Positions 52,137-60,887 of a DNA stretch of 64,000 nt are shown one piece after another. The notes under the pieces were generated by a model. It had not been told where the DNA came from. It searched no databases and saw only the letters and a program-made list of their open reading frames with translations. Location of the stretch: assembly GCF_015645095.1 (NCBI RefSeq), contig NZ_JADOTW010000018.1, positions 1-64,000 on the forward strand. Direction: 5' to 3'. Source of the DNA: Halomonas sp. 328. GTDB taxonomy: Bacteria; Pseudomonadota; Gammaproteobacteria; Pseudomonadales; Halomonadaceae. Every line of letters begins with the position of its first letter. The first letter of the stretch is position 1. Made by a program: the position numbers and the translations under genes.

Positions 52137-53525
52137 TCAGCCGGCCTTGGTAATCAGCGCCTGCTTCTCGTCCTTCATGGCGGCGAACTCGGCCTCGAAG
52201 AAGAACTCGCGCTCGCCGAGGGCGGGCTCCAGGTGGTTGAGCCAGGTGGCGGTCTCGTCGTACTTGGCGAAGAAGGGCCGCTGCACCCAGTCGCTGTCGC
52301 GGCCCTGGATAAAGCGCAGCACGAAGACCTTCTCGCCCTGGATTTCCGTCACCCCCTGGATCTCCACCTTGCCCGGGTCGGCGGACATCGACGGCCCCCG
52401 GGCGGTACGCGCCAGGCCCGGCACCGTTTTGATGGCCTCGCGGTAGATCTCCCAGGCGCGCACCAGCGGCACCTCGAAGTAGTGGCGGGCACCGGTGTCA
52501 CGCTCGACGAACAGATAGTAGGGGATCATCCCCAGGCGCACCTGGGTGGTCCACATCCGGGCCCACTGATCGGCATCGTCGTTGATGTGCTTGAGCAGCG
52601 GCGCCTGGGTGCGAATCTCCGCCCCGGTGGCGCGGATACGGCGGATCGCCTCACGGCAGATGGGGGTCTCCATCTCCTTCCAGTGGTTGAAGTGCGCCAT
52701 GAAGGCGACGTGCTTGCCGGCCGCCGTCAGCTCGCGAAAGAGCTCGAGGATCTCCTCGGCGTCCGGGTCGGTGACGAAGCGGTAGGGCCAGAAGGTCAGG
52801 CTCTTGGAGCCGATGCGGATATCCTGGACATGGTCCAGCTCCGGGGCCATCAGCCCCTCCAGGTACATCCGCAGATGCTTGGCCTTCATCACCATGGGAT
52901 CACCGCCGGTCATCAGCAGGTCGGTGACCTCGGTGTGCTCGGCCAGGTAGCGATGCAGGGAGCCGGCGTCGCTTGCGGCGAACTTGAGGTCCTTGTCGCC
53001 GACGAACTGCGCCCAGCGGAAGCAGAAGGTGCAGTAGCTGTGGCACACCTGCCCCTGGCTGGGAAAGAACAGCACCGTCTCGCGATACTTGTGCTGCATG
53101 CCGGGCAGCGGCTCGCCATCCAGCAGCGGCAGGTTGAGGTCCATCTGCCCCGCCGGGTGAGGGTTCAGCTCGCCACGAATGCGCTCCACCACCGGCTTGA
53201 GCTCGTCGGCGGGGGCGTCGCGGCGCACCAGGGCGGCGACCTCGTCGAAGTGCTCGGGGCGCAGCATGCCGCGCTGGGGGAAGGTGAGCTGGAAGACCGG
53301 ATCATTGGGCACGGCGTCCCAGTCGATCAGCTCGTCGATCACGTATTCGTTGACCCGGAACGGCAATACCTGGCTGACCACCTTCATCTCGAAGCGCAGC
53401 GTCTCGGGCAGTGCCTGGATCGCCGTGATCTTGTCCAGCTGACGGTGGGTATAGACCTTGAACTGGCGGGCCTCGAAGGCCTCGGCCTCGGGGCTGCCGA
53501 GCTCGATGTTCACTCGCTGGTTCAT
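52137..53525 (-). CDS. KamA-family radical SAM aminomutase, probably not lysine-specific
   Basis: A 462-residue PLP- and radical-SAM enzyme. The cluster motif is Cys161-x3-Cys165-x2-Cys168 (CHSYCTFC), and the PLP lysine corresponds to Lys386 in SADPGK. In lysine 2,3-aminomutase two Asp (293 and 330 in Clostridium subterminale) bind the substrate's side-chain amine. A gapless count back from the PLP lysine (44 and 7 residues) puts Arg342 and Ser379 here. Glutamate 2,3-aminomutase also has a basic and a small polar residue at these places (Lys and Asn). An acidic substrate such as glutamate, giving beta-glutamate, is therefore possible. No AblB-type acetyltransferase lies nearby. Confidence 0.82.
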   Translation of the reverse strand: MNQRVNIELGSPEAEAFEARQFKVYTHRQLDKITAIQALPETLRFEMKVVSQVLPFRVNEYVIDELIDWDAVPNDPVFQLTFPQRGMLRPEHFDEVAALVRRDAPADELKPVVERIRGELNPHPAGQMDLNLPLLDGEPLPGMQHKYRETVLFFPSQGQVCHSYCTFCFRWAQFVGDKDLKFAASDAGSLHRYLAEHTEVTDLLMTGGDPMVMKAKHLRMYLEGLMAPELDHVQDIRIGSKSLTFWPYRFVTDPDAEEILELFRELTAAGKHVAFMAHFNHWKEMETPICREAIRRIRATGAEIRTQAPLLKHINDDADQWARMWTTQVRLGMIPYYLFVERDTGARHYFEVPLVRAWEIYREAIKTVPGLARTARGPSMSADPGKVEIQGVTEIQGEKVFVLRFIQGRDSDWVQRPFFAKYDETATWLNHLEPALGEREFFFEAEFAAMKDEKQALITKAG

Positions 53526-53724
53526 GCCATCTCCTCTTTGTCTATCACGGCCGGACCGCCTCGCCGCAGGCGCGGGGCGGCCGTCTCGCCTCATGCAGGG
53601 GAGGCAGACAGGCCATGGTGTCTTAGGGGAGGGCTATTGATACAGGCTTGGGAAAGGGGTTGCAAATTTCCGCATCATTTTGCAACAAATGTCACGCATT
53701 AGCGGCCTTTTCGCCACACTTCGT

Positions 53725-53961
53725 TCATCGGCTCGGGTGGCGGATCAACTTGGCGGCGAGGCGCTGCAGGCGGGGCGCACCGACCAGGATCAGCGAGAAG
53801 GCGATGGGCCAGGCGATATAGAAGGCACGCCACCAGCGCCCCAGGAAGCCGTCGGCCAGGCCGGTATTGACCCAGGTGATCAGGAAGGTCATCAGGGTGA
53901 CCATATAGAGCGACATCAGCACCGAGAAGACCAGGGGGGCATAGCGGGGCGGGAACAGCAT
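53725..53961 (-). CDS. DUF2798 small membrane protein
   Basis: A 78-residue protein with two predicted helices (about residues 8-33 and 45-62), the pattern of DUF2798. A basic C-terminus (RLAAKLIRHPSR) follows. Family function is unknown; it often sits singly near transporters or regulators. It is 199 bp from the KamA gene on the same strand. The start agrees with the family length of about 75-80 residues, although the ribosome site is weak. Confidence 0.75.
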   Translation of the reverse strand: MLFPPRYAPLVFSVLMSLYMVTLMTFLITWVNTGLADGFLGRWWRAFYIAWPIAFSLILVGAPRLQRLAAKLIRHPSR

Positions 53962-54089
53962 TCGGCGTCTCCATGATCGTTATCGGGCTCATTATTAGAC
54001 CAGAAGCCTTGCCGCCTGAACAGCTGCCTTGCGCCGGATCGAGGAGGCACACCACACTGTATCGAGTGGTCAATGTGATCGGGGGCTCC

Positions 54090-54611
54090 ATGCTGAAGAT
54101 CGAGTGCCGCCAGGGCGATATTACCCGGCAAACCGACGTGGCGGCGGTGGTCAACGCCGCCAATGCCCAGTTGCGTCCCGGCGGCGGCGTGGCCGGCGCC
54201 CTGCATCGCGCCGCCGGCCCCGAGCTGGAGGCGGCCTGCCGCCCCCTGGCACCGATCCAGCCCGGCCAGGCGGTGATCACCCCTGCCTTCGGTCTGCCCA
54301 ATCGTCATGTGATCCACTGCCTGGGCCCGGTCTACGGGGTCGACGAACCCTCCGACGAGCTGCTGGCGGCCTGCTACCGAAACGCCATGGCGCTGGCCGA
54401 GGCCCAGCGCCTCGACTCCCTGGCCTTCCCCGCCCTCTCCACCGGCGCCTTCGGCTACCCCATGGCGGAGGCCGCCCGTATCGCCCTGAGCACGGTCAGG
54501 GAGAGCGGGCGCCATGGCGAGCACCTTGGCCTGGTCCGCTTCGTGCTCTTCGACGCCGCGGCCGCCGAGCTCCACCGGCAAGTGCTGGATACCCTGCAAG
54601 CCGGGCAATAG
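54090..54611 (+). CDS. Macrodomain protein (YmdB/MacroD-like)
   Basis: A 173-residue single macrodomain. The motifs match O-acetyl-ADP-ribose deacetylases: VVNAANAQLRPGGGVAGALHRAAG (about residues 20-43) and the second loop PALSTGAFGYPMAEAA (about 113-128). It likely hydrolyses O-acetyl-ADP-ribose or removes ADP-ribose from proteins. ATG at 54090 follows GGGGG; longer frames upstream do not look coding. It is convergent with the TRAP large-permease gene, 24 bp between stops. Confidence 0.9.
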   Translation: MLKIECRQGDITRQTDVAAVVNAANAQLRPGGGVAGALHRAAGPELEAACRPLAPIQPGQAVITPAFGLPNRHVIHCLGPVYGVDEPSDELLAACYRNAMALAEAQRLDSLAFPALSTGAFGYPMAEAARIALSTVRESGRHGEHLGLVRFVLFDAAAAELHRQVLDTLQAGQ

Positions 54612-54635
54612 CCCCCCTGCCCTCCTGGCCCACGC

Positions 54636-55943
54636 TCAACCCACGTTGTAACCGAGTACCCGCGGTAGCCAGAGGGCGATCTCCGGGAACACGGCCACCA
54701 AGGCCAGGGCCCCGGCCATGGCCACCACGAAGAGCAGCGCCCAGCCGACCGTCTGCTCCAGGCGGATCCTGGCCACCTCGGTGGTCACCATCAGGTTCAC
54801 CGCCACCGGCGGGGTGAACTGGCCGATGGCGATATTCATCGCCAGCAGGATCCCGAACCATACCGGATTCCATTCGAAATGCTGCATCACCGGAATCAGA
54901 ATCGGCATCAGGATCAGGTAGATGGAGATGGCATCCAGCAGCATGCCGGCGGCCAGCACCGCCAGCATGATCAGGATCAGCAACAGTACCCCGTTGTCGG
55001 TGAGGGCGATGATCCACTCGGCCAGGCCACGGAAGGTACCAAGCATGGTGCCGGCCCAGGCGAAGATGCCGGCGAGCGCGATGATCAGCATCACCACCCC
55101 GGAGATCACCGCCGCCTCGCCGAACAGCGCCCAGAGGTCGCGCCAGCCGATCTCGCGGGTCACGAAGAGGCCGATGATGACCCCATAGGCCACCGCCACC
55201 ACGGCGGCCTCGGTGGGGGTGAAGAGCCCGGAGCGCAGCCCGCCGAGGATCAATACCGGGGCAAACAGCGCCGGCAGGGCCTGCTTGAAGGTCTCGCCCA
55301 CCTTGAGGCGTTCGGCGCCCTCCACCGGCGTCCCGCCTTCCCAACCATGGCGTTTCGAGACGATCAGCGCCGGCACCAGCAGCGCCAGGCCGGCGAGGAT
55401 GCCGGGGAAGAGCCCGGCGGCGAAGAGCGCGCGCAGGTCGACCCCGGGCACCACGATGGAGTAGAGGATCAGCGCCACCGAGGGCGGGATCAGGATCGCC
55501 GTGGAGGCCGAGGCGGCGATCAGGGTGGCCGAGAAGGGCTTGGGGTAGCCCGCCTTGGTCATGCTCGGCAGCATCACCATGGCCACCGCGGCGGCGTCCG
55601 CCGGCCCCGAGCCGCTCATGCCGCCCATGATCATGCACACCAGCACCGCCACCAGGGCCAGGCCGCCGTGGCGCGGGCCGATCAGCGCCTGGGCGAAGCG
55701 CACCAGGCGCAGCGCCACCCCGGAGCGCTCGAAGATCAGGCCGGTGAGGATAAACAGCGGGATGGCGATCAGCGGGTACTTGGCGATGCTGTTGTAGGTG
55801 TTGGTGCCGAGGGTCGCCAGCATCATGGGCGGCAGGCCGGCCAGGATACCCACGGCGCCGGCCAGGCCCAGAGAGAAGGCCACCGGCACCCCGGCGATCA
55901 AGAGGCCGGCGAAGGCCAGCAGCATCCAGAGGTCAGGACTCAT
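54636..55943 (-). CDS. dctM: TRAP transporter large permease (DctM)
   Basis: A 435-residue inner-membrane protein of about 12 helices with the DctM signatures GMSGSGPADAAAV (about 107-120) and IPPSVALILYSIV (about 150-163), and the C-terminal NIAIGQFTPPVAVNL region. Its start overlaps the dctQ stop by 11 bp. Last gene of a dctP-dctQ-dctM operon for a carboxylate. Confidence 0.93.
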   Translation of the reverse strand: MSPDLWMLLAFAGLLIAGVPVAFSLGLAGAVGILAGLPPMMLATLGTNTYNSIAKYPLIAIPLFILTGLIFERSGVALRLVRFAQALIGPRHGGLALVAVLVCMIMGGMSGSGPADAAAVAMVMLPSMTKAGYPKPFSATLIAASASTAILIPPSVALILYSIVVPGVDLRALFAAGLFPGILAGLALLVPALIVSKRHGWEGGTPVEGAERLKVGETFKQALPALFAPVLILGGLRSGLFTPTEAAVVAVAYGVIIGLFVTREIGWRDLWALFGEAAVISGVVMLIIALAGIFAWAGTMLGTFRGLAEWIIALTDNGVLLLILIMLAVLAAGMLLDAISIYLILMPILIPVMQHFEWNPVWFGILLAMNIAIGQFTPPVAVNLMVTTEVARIRLEQTVGWALLFVVAMAGALALVAVFPEIALWLPRVLGYNVG

Positions 55944-56412
55944 CGTCGAGCCTCCCGCGCAACCGGTCCCGGGTCTGCTGGGTCTGACGGATCAGCATCG
56001 CTCCCGAGAGCAGCGGCAGCCAGACGATGTACCACCACTGGGGCAGGCCGAGCCCCGGCGAGAGCGACTGCCACTGGTACTCCTGCCAGGCGAGCTTGGC
56101 GCCGAACCAGGTGATCAGGCCCAGCACGATCATGCCGCAGGCCCACTGGAAGAGGATCAGCGCCTTGCGCGGCGCCGAGGGCAGGGCGCGCTCCAGCAGG
56201 CCGATACGAATATGGCCATTGCGGCGCAGGGCCACGGCGGCGCCGGCGAAGGTCAGCACCACCAGCAGGAACACCGAGAACTCCTCGGTAAAGGCCAGCG
56301 AGCCCCCGGTGAGGTAGCGGGTCACCACATTGGCGAGGCTGATCACGGCGATGATCACCAGGGCCAGGGAGGCCAACCAGCGCTCCGGCCGGGCATCGGG
56401 AAAGGGTTTCAT
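55933..56412 (-). CDS. dctQ: TRAP transporter small permease (DctQ)
   Basis: A 159-residue four-helix protein, including WLASLALVIIAVISLANVVTRYL and the DctQ pattern AFTEEFSVFLLVVLTFAGAAVALRRNGHI. ATG at 56412 was chosen; the sequence further upstream overlaps the hairpin after dctP and is not coding in appearance. It is translated with DctM, by overlap. Confidence 0.9.
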   Translation of the reverse strand: MKPFPDARPERWLASLALVIIAVISLANVVTRYLTGGSLAFTEEFSVFLLVVLTFAGAAVALRRNGHIRIGLLERALPSAPRKALILFQWACGMIVLGLITWFGAKLAWQEYQWQSLSPGLGLPQWWYIVWLPLLSGAMLIRQTQQTRDRLRGRLDDES

Positions 56413-56430
56413 GTCGACCTCGTGAAATGA

Positions 56431-56456
56431 CGTCGCCCCCGGGAACGGGGGCGACG
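56431..56456 (-). terminator. Hairpin between dctP and dctQ (likely attenuator)
   Basis: A perfect 11-bp stem (CGTCGCCCCCG/CGGGGGCGACG, loop GGAA) in the 64-bp gap, without a clear U-run. It fits partial termination or mRNA protection, so that the binding protein is made in excess over the permease. Confidence 0.72.
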
Positions 56457-56476
56457 AGAGGGGCCAGCGCCGGGAC

Positions 56477-57487
56477 TCAGCGCGCCTCGATGGCCTCGCG
56501 AGCCGCCTCGACCAGGGCCTCGCCGATACGCGGCGCCCACTTGTCGTGGACCTCGGCGGTAGCCTCGACGAAGGCCTGGTACTGATCGTCGGAGAGCTCG
56601 GCAACATTCACGCCACGCTCCTGGATCGCGGCCAGGCGCTCGGTCTCCTGCTCGCGGGTCATGGCGATCTCCCACTGGCCGGCATCCAGGGCCGCCTCGC
56701 GCAGGATCTCGCGATCCGCCTCGTCCAGCGACAGCCACACCTGGCGATTGACGGCGAAGATCAGCGGGTCGTTCATGTAGTTCCACAGGGTCAGGTGTTC
56801 CTGGCCCACCTGATCAATGCGCGCCACATCGAACACCGACAGCGGGTTCTCCTGGCCATCCACCGCGCCGGTGGTCAGCGCCGGCTGGGCATCGGTCCAG
56901 CTCATCTGGGTGGGGTCGGCGCCCAGGGCGGTGAAGGTGTCCTGGAAGAGCGGCGAGCCCACCACGCGGATCTTCAGGCCCTCCAGGTCGCCGGGCTCGG
57001 TGACCGGGCCCCGGGAGTTGGAGAGCTGGCGGAAGCCGTTCTCGCCCCAGGCCAGGGGGATGACGTCCCGGGACTCGATGGCCGCGAAGATCGTCTCGCC
57101 GGCCTCGCCACCGGTCACCGCATCCACGGCGGCCTCGTCGGGCAGCAGGAAGGGCAGCGAGAAGAGATTGAGCTCCGGCACCTGGGGCGACCAGTTGATG
57201 GTGGAGCCCACGGCGGCATCGATCAGCCCGGAACGCATGGCGGAGAACTCGCGGGTCTGGTCGCCGGCCACCAGCTGCGCATTGGGGTAGACGCGCATGG
57301 TGATGCGCCCCTCGCTGCGCTCCTCGACCAGCTCGGCCCACTTCTCGGCGGCCTGGCCCCAGGGGAAGGCGTCGGAAAGCACGGTGGAGATGGAGAGCTC
57401 GCGGGCCTGGGCGGAAAGCGAGGCACCGAGCAGGGCGGCGCCGGCCAGGACGGCGGCGAACTTGGTAAGGCGAGAAGTGGCGTGCAT
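56477..57487 (-). CDS. dctP: TRAP transporter DctP-family substrate-binding protein
   Basis: A 336-residue periplasmic binding protein; signal peptide ends near residue 28 (AQA|REL). The family block LKIRVVGSPLFQDTF contains the Arg that ligates substrate carboxylate in DctP proteins, and it is followed by GADPTQMSWTDAQPALTTGAVDGQENP. First gene of dctPQM. The ligand is probably a dicarboxylate or other carboxylic acid; no adjacent catabolic gene narrows it. Confidence 0.92.
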   Translation of the reverse strand: MHATSRLTKFAAVLAGAALLGASLSAQARELSISTVLSDAFPWGQAAEKWAELVEERSEGRITMRVYPNAQLVAGDQTREFSAMRSGLIDAAVGSTINWSPQVPELNLFSLPFLLPDEAAVDAVTGGEAGETIFAAIESRDVIPLAWGENGFRQLSNSRGPVTEPGDLEGLKIRVVGSPLFQDTFTALGADPTQMSWTDAQPALTTGAVDGQENPLSVFDVARIDQVGQEHLTLWNYMNDPLIFAVNRQVWLSLDEADREILREAALDAGQWEIAMTREQETERLAAIQERGVNVAELSDDQYQAFVEATAEVHDKWAPRIGEALVEAAREAIEAR

Positions 57488-57694
57488 GTCGTGTCCTTGC
57501 GGTAGCGGCTCGCCCCTGTCCCGGGACAGCCTGTTTTTTTGCTAGGGATCCCCGCCCATTGTAGGCGGCCCAACGTTGAAAGGAAGCCGGTGAGCCCCCA
57601 GGCGTTACCGACGAGTGTCGCCCCTCCCCCGTCACACCTTTCCCGCAACGGCCTGGTATCCTGGGTCCTCAATGCCTTCGTCAGGGAAGAATTC

Positions 57695-58582
57695 GTGCCA
57701 CTTCGCGACCTGCTGCTGGGCCTGGCGGTCATCGCCATCTGGGCCCTGAATATCATCGTCATCAAGGTGGGGGTGGCCGAGCTGCCGCCGCTGCTGATGA
57801 CCACTCTGCGCTTTATGCTGGTAGCGGCACTGCTGGTGCCCTTCCATCCGGTGGCGCGCCATCAGTTGCCCTTCCTGGCGCTGCTCTCGGTGACCTTCGG
57901 CAGCCTGCACTTCGCCCTGCTGTTTATCGGCCTGGGGCAGGCCGAGGCAGGCACCGGGGCCCTGCTGGTGCAGATGGGCACCCCCTTCGCCACCCTGCTG
58001 GCGGTGATCTTCCTGAAGGAGCGCCTGGGTCCGCGGCGCCTGGCGGGGCTGGCGCTCTCCTTCGCCGGGGTGGTGGTACTGGCCGGCGGCCCCACCCTGC
58101 CCTCGCCCCTGCCGCTGACCATCCTGCTGCTCAGCGCCCTCGGCTGGGCCATCTCCCAGTTGCTGATCAAGCAGGGACCCAATGTACCGCCCCTGGCCCT
58201 GGCCGGCTGGGTGGCGCTGTTCGCCATTCCCCAGGTGGCCCTGGGCTCCTGGCTCTTCGAAAGCGATCACCTCACGGCGCTGCGGGAGACCGGCTGGGCG
58301 GGCTGGGGCGCGGTCCTCTACACCGCGGTGATGTCTTCCATCGTCGCCTATGGGCTCTGGTACGGGCTGCTGCGCCGCCACCCGGTGAACCGGGTGGTGC
58401 CGCTGACCCTGCTGGTGCCGGTGGTGGCGGTCTTCCTGGGCGTCTGGCTGCTGGGCGATGGCCTGGGCATCCACAAGCTCGCCGGTGGTGGCCTGGTGGT
58501 CGCGGGTATCGCCCTGATCGTGCTGAAATTCGGCACCGGCAAGAAGAAGATCCCTCCCCGCCGGCTAGGCCGGGCCGATTAA
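57695..58582 (+). CDS. EamA/DMT-family transporter
   Basis: A 295-residue membrane protein with ten predicted helices in two EamA repeats (about 1-140 and 150-285). Repeat signatures include LAVIAIWALNIIVIKVG and ALLVQMGTPFATLLAVIFLKERLG. GTG at 57695 has AGGGAAG five bases upstream and gives the usual length of about 295 residues; upstream ATG 57539 would add a non-conserved stretch. DMT proteins export amino acids or metabolites; the substrate here is unknown. Its TAA stop overlaps the stop of the opposite DUF192 gene by two bases. Confidence 0.88.
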   Translation: MPLRDLLLGLAVIAIWALNIIVIKVGVAELPPLLMTTLRFMLVAALLVPFHPVARHQLPFLALLSVTFGSLHFALLFIGLGQAEAGTGALLVQMGTPFATLLAVIFLKERLGPRRLAGLALSFAGVVVLAGGPTLPSPLPLTILLLSALGWAISQLLIKQGPNVPPLALAGWVALFAIPQVALGSWLFESDHLTALRETGWAGWGAVLYTAVMSSIVAYGLWYGLLRRHPVNRVVPLTLLVPVVAVFLGVWLLGDGLGIHKLAGGGLVVAGIALIVLKFGTGKKKIPPRRLGRAD

Positions 58583-59106
58583 CCCTCGACGCTACAGCTG
58601 GCGGCGGCGCCGGGCCAACTGACGCAGTCACCGATGCCGATGTCCCTATCGGCGAAGTAGCCGGCATTGACCTCCAGGGCGGCGCGGTAGGCCACCCCGG
58701 CCGGGTAGGCGCGGCACTGCCCGGGGTCGTCGCTATGGCAGGGGGTCATGGTGTGGATGGCGGCGATACGCCCGGCGGCATCGATAAAGGCAATATCCAG
58801 GGGAATCCGCGTGCGATACATCCAGAAGCCGCTCTCCGGAGGCTGCAGGCCGTCGTAGAGAAACAGCATGCCGGACTCGGCCTCCAGGTGATCGCGCTCC
58901 ATCAGGCCGCGGCGCCGCTGGGCCGGGGTCTCGGCCAGCTCCACTTCGAGCCGCCGAGGCCCCTCGGCGGCGTGAATCGCCAGGGTGGCCCGGGCCAAGC
59001 CCCCCGGCGCTTCGTCGGCCCGGGCGACGGGCAAGAGGGCCGGCATCGCGCCCAGGGCTGGCAGCAACGCCAGCCCCTTGATTACCTCACGACGGTTCGT
59101 CGTCAT
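58579..59106 (-). CDS. DUF192 secreted protein
   Basis: A 175-residue protein. The N-terminus TTNRREVIKGLALLPALG looks like a twin-arginine signal, cleaved near residue 30. The DUF192 domain follows: GLMERDHLEAESGMLFLYDG, FWMYRTRIPLDIAFID, and a C-terminal DCVSW. The family has a conserved compact beta fold of unknown function. It overlaps the modC 3' end by 20 bp, so it is co-transcribed with modABC, which is unusual. A link to molybdate is possible but has no sequence support. Confidence 0.85.
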   Translation of the reverse strand: MTTNRREVIKGLALLPALGAMPALLPVARADEAPGGLARATLAIHAAEGPRRLEVELAETPAQRRRGLMERDHLEAESGMLFLYDGLQPPESGFWMYRTRIPLDIAFIDAAGRIAAIHTMTPCHSDDPGQCRAYPAGVAYRAALEVNAGYFADRDIGIGDCVSWPGAAASCSVEG

Positions 59107-60226
59107 CCTGCTCTCCTTGTAGTGGCCCCGAGCGGGGCATCAGGTGGAGGCCCGCCGCCAGCAGCGACACCGTCACCGCCTCACCCCGGGCCAGGCCGTT
59201 GCGCCGCGCCGCATGGGTGGCGATCTCGAAACGCAGGCTGTCGTCGGTATGCGGGAAACTCAGGGTGATCAGGGTGATCCCCCCCAGCACCACCATCTCG
59301 CTGACGGTGCCACTCACCGGGTTCTCCCGCTCGCCCCGGGAGGGGCGGTCGCGGCGATGCAGCAGCACATCCGAGGGGGGAATATACCAGTGAACGGGGC
59401 CGCGTACCGCCGGCGGCGTGGCCAGGCGCAGCCGGTGCGGTCCCCACTGCAGGCAGGTGTCGTCCCCCGCTCCGCGAATCTCGCCTTCGAAGACATTGTG
59501 CTTGTCGAGCAGCCGCGCCACCTGCGGCGAGGCCGGCCGGCGAAAGAGCCGCTCCGGCGAGGCGGCTTGCAGGCTACGGCCGTTATGCAGCACGCAGAGG
59601 CGATCGGCCAGGGCCGCGGCCTCGTCCAGGTCGTGGGTCACCAGCAGGATGGGAATCTCGATGGACTCCCGCAGCAGGGCCAGCTCACGCTGCAGGCGCC
59701 GCCGGGTGACCTGATCCACCGCCGAGAAGGGCTCGTCCAGCAGCAGGGCCCGGGGCTCCCGGGCCAGGGCCCGGGCCACCGCCACCCGCTGGCGCTGGCC
59801 CCCGGAAAGCTGCGCCGGGTAGCGCCCCTCCAGCCCCGCCAGGCGCACCCGCGACAACCACTCCCGGGCCCGGGCCTCCCGCTCGTCCGCAGGGCGATGG
59901 CCCATGGCCAGCATCACGTTGTGCAGGGCACTCAGGTGCGGAAAGAGCGCATAGTCCTGGAAGACCAGGCCGATACGCCGCCGCTGGGGGCTCAGGCAGA
60001 TCCCGGCGTCACTATCGAACCAGGTCTCGCCGGCGCACTGGATGCGCCCTCCCGCCGGCCGATAGAGGCCGGCCAGGGCACGCAGCAGGGTGGTCTTGCC
60101 GCTGCCCGAGGGCCCCACCAGGGCAAGCAGTTCCCCGGGCGCACAGTGCAGCTCCACCGCCAGGGGAATGGGGGCGCGCTGGTCGAGGCGTACCCGCAGC
60201 CCGCTTTGCACCAAGGCCTCAGACAT
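59087..60226 (-). CDS. modC: Molybdate ABC transporter ATP-binding protein
   Basis: A 379-residue ATPase. Walker A GPSGSGKTT (about residues 38-46), signature LSGGQRQR (about 132), Walker B ALLLDEP and the His switch VTHDLDEA are all present. The C-terminal third is a mop/TOBE-like domain (about 300-365) for molybdate regulation. It starts by an 8-bp overlap in modB. The protein includes an unusual HxxxD-type insert near residues 270-290. Confidence 0.9.
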   Translation of the reverse strand: MSEALVQSGLRVRLDQRAPIPLAVELHCAPGELLALVGPSGSGKTTLLRALAGLYRPAGGRIQCAGETWFDSDAGICLSPQRRRIGLVFQDYALFPHLSALHNVMLAMGHRPADEREARAREWLSRVRLAGLEGRYPAQLSGGQRQRVAVARALAREPRALLLDEPFSAVDQVTRRRLQRELALLRESIEIPILLVTHDLDEAAALADRLCVLHNGRSLQAASPERLFRRPASPQVARLLDKHNVFEGEIRGAGDDTCLQWGPHRLRLATPPAVRGPVHWYIPPSDVLLHRRDRPSRGERENPVSGTVSEMVVLGGITLITLSFPHTDDSLRFEIATHAARRNGLARGEAVTVSLLAAGLHLMPRSGPLQGEQDDDEPS

Positions 60227-60887
60227 GGGGCCCTCCCCGGCGCCGCGCCAGCCCATAGACCACGCCGATGGTGACGAAGGAGACCGCCAGCAGCATGGCC
60301 GACATCACCGCCGCCCCGGACTCGTCGAAGGCCTGCACCCGATCATAGATGGCGATGGCCAGGGTGCGGGTCTCGCCGTCGATGGCGCCCCCCACCATCA
60401 GGATCACCCCGAACTCCCCCAGGGTATGGGCGAAGGTCAGGGCCAGGGCCGAGATCACCCCGGGCCAGACCAGCGGTAACTCGATGCGCCACAGGGTCTG
60501 CCAGGGCGACAGGCCACTGCACCAGGCCGCCTCCCGCAGATGCGCCGGCACCCCCTCGAAGGCGCGCTGGATGGGCTGCACCGCGAAGGGCAGGTTGACC
60601 ACCAGGGAGGCCAGCAGGATGCCGCTGAAGGTGAAATTGAGGCCGCTGCCGGTGAGGCGCTGCCAGAAGGCACCGAAGGGGGCCTCGGCGCCGAAGGCCA
60701 GCATCAGGTAGAAGCCCAGCACCGTGGGCGGCATCACCAGGGGCAGCGCCACCAGGGCCTCGCACAGCGCCTTGCCGCGAAAGCGCCGAGTGGCCAGGGT
60801 GCGCCCCAGCCAGAGCCCCAGGGGCAGCAGCAGCAGACAGGTGGCCAGGGCCAACTGCAGGGAGACGCTGAGCGCCGTCCACTCCAT
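60219..60887 (-). CDS. modB: Molybdate ABC transporter permease
   Basis: A 222-residue membrane permease of about five to six helices with the ModB-type EAA loop EAAWCSGLSPWQTLWRIELPL (about residues 137-157) and the FAHTLGEFGVILMVGG signature. Its start is coupled to the modA stop by TGATG. Confidence 0.93.
   Translation of the reverse strand: MEWTALSVSLQLALATCLLLLPLGLWLGRTLATRRFRGKALCEALVALPLVMPPTVLGFYLMLAFGAEAPFGAFWQRLTGSGLNFTFSGILLASLVVNLPFAVQPIQRAFEGVPAHLREAAWCSGLSPWQTLWRIELPLVWPGVISALALTFAHTLGEFGVILMVGGAIDGETRTLAIAIYDRVQAFDESGAAVMSAMLLAVSFVTIGVVYGLARRRGGPHV

Noticed and set aside
52137-53525. Annotation as lysine 2,3-aminomutase with AblB-style acetyl-beta-lysine synthesis
   Set aside because: The two lysine-binding aspartates appear replaced and no acetyltransferase is adjacent, so I kept only the family name.
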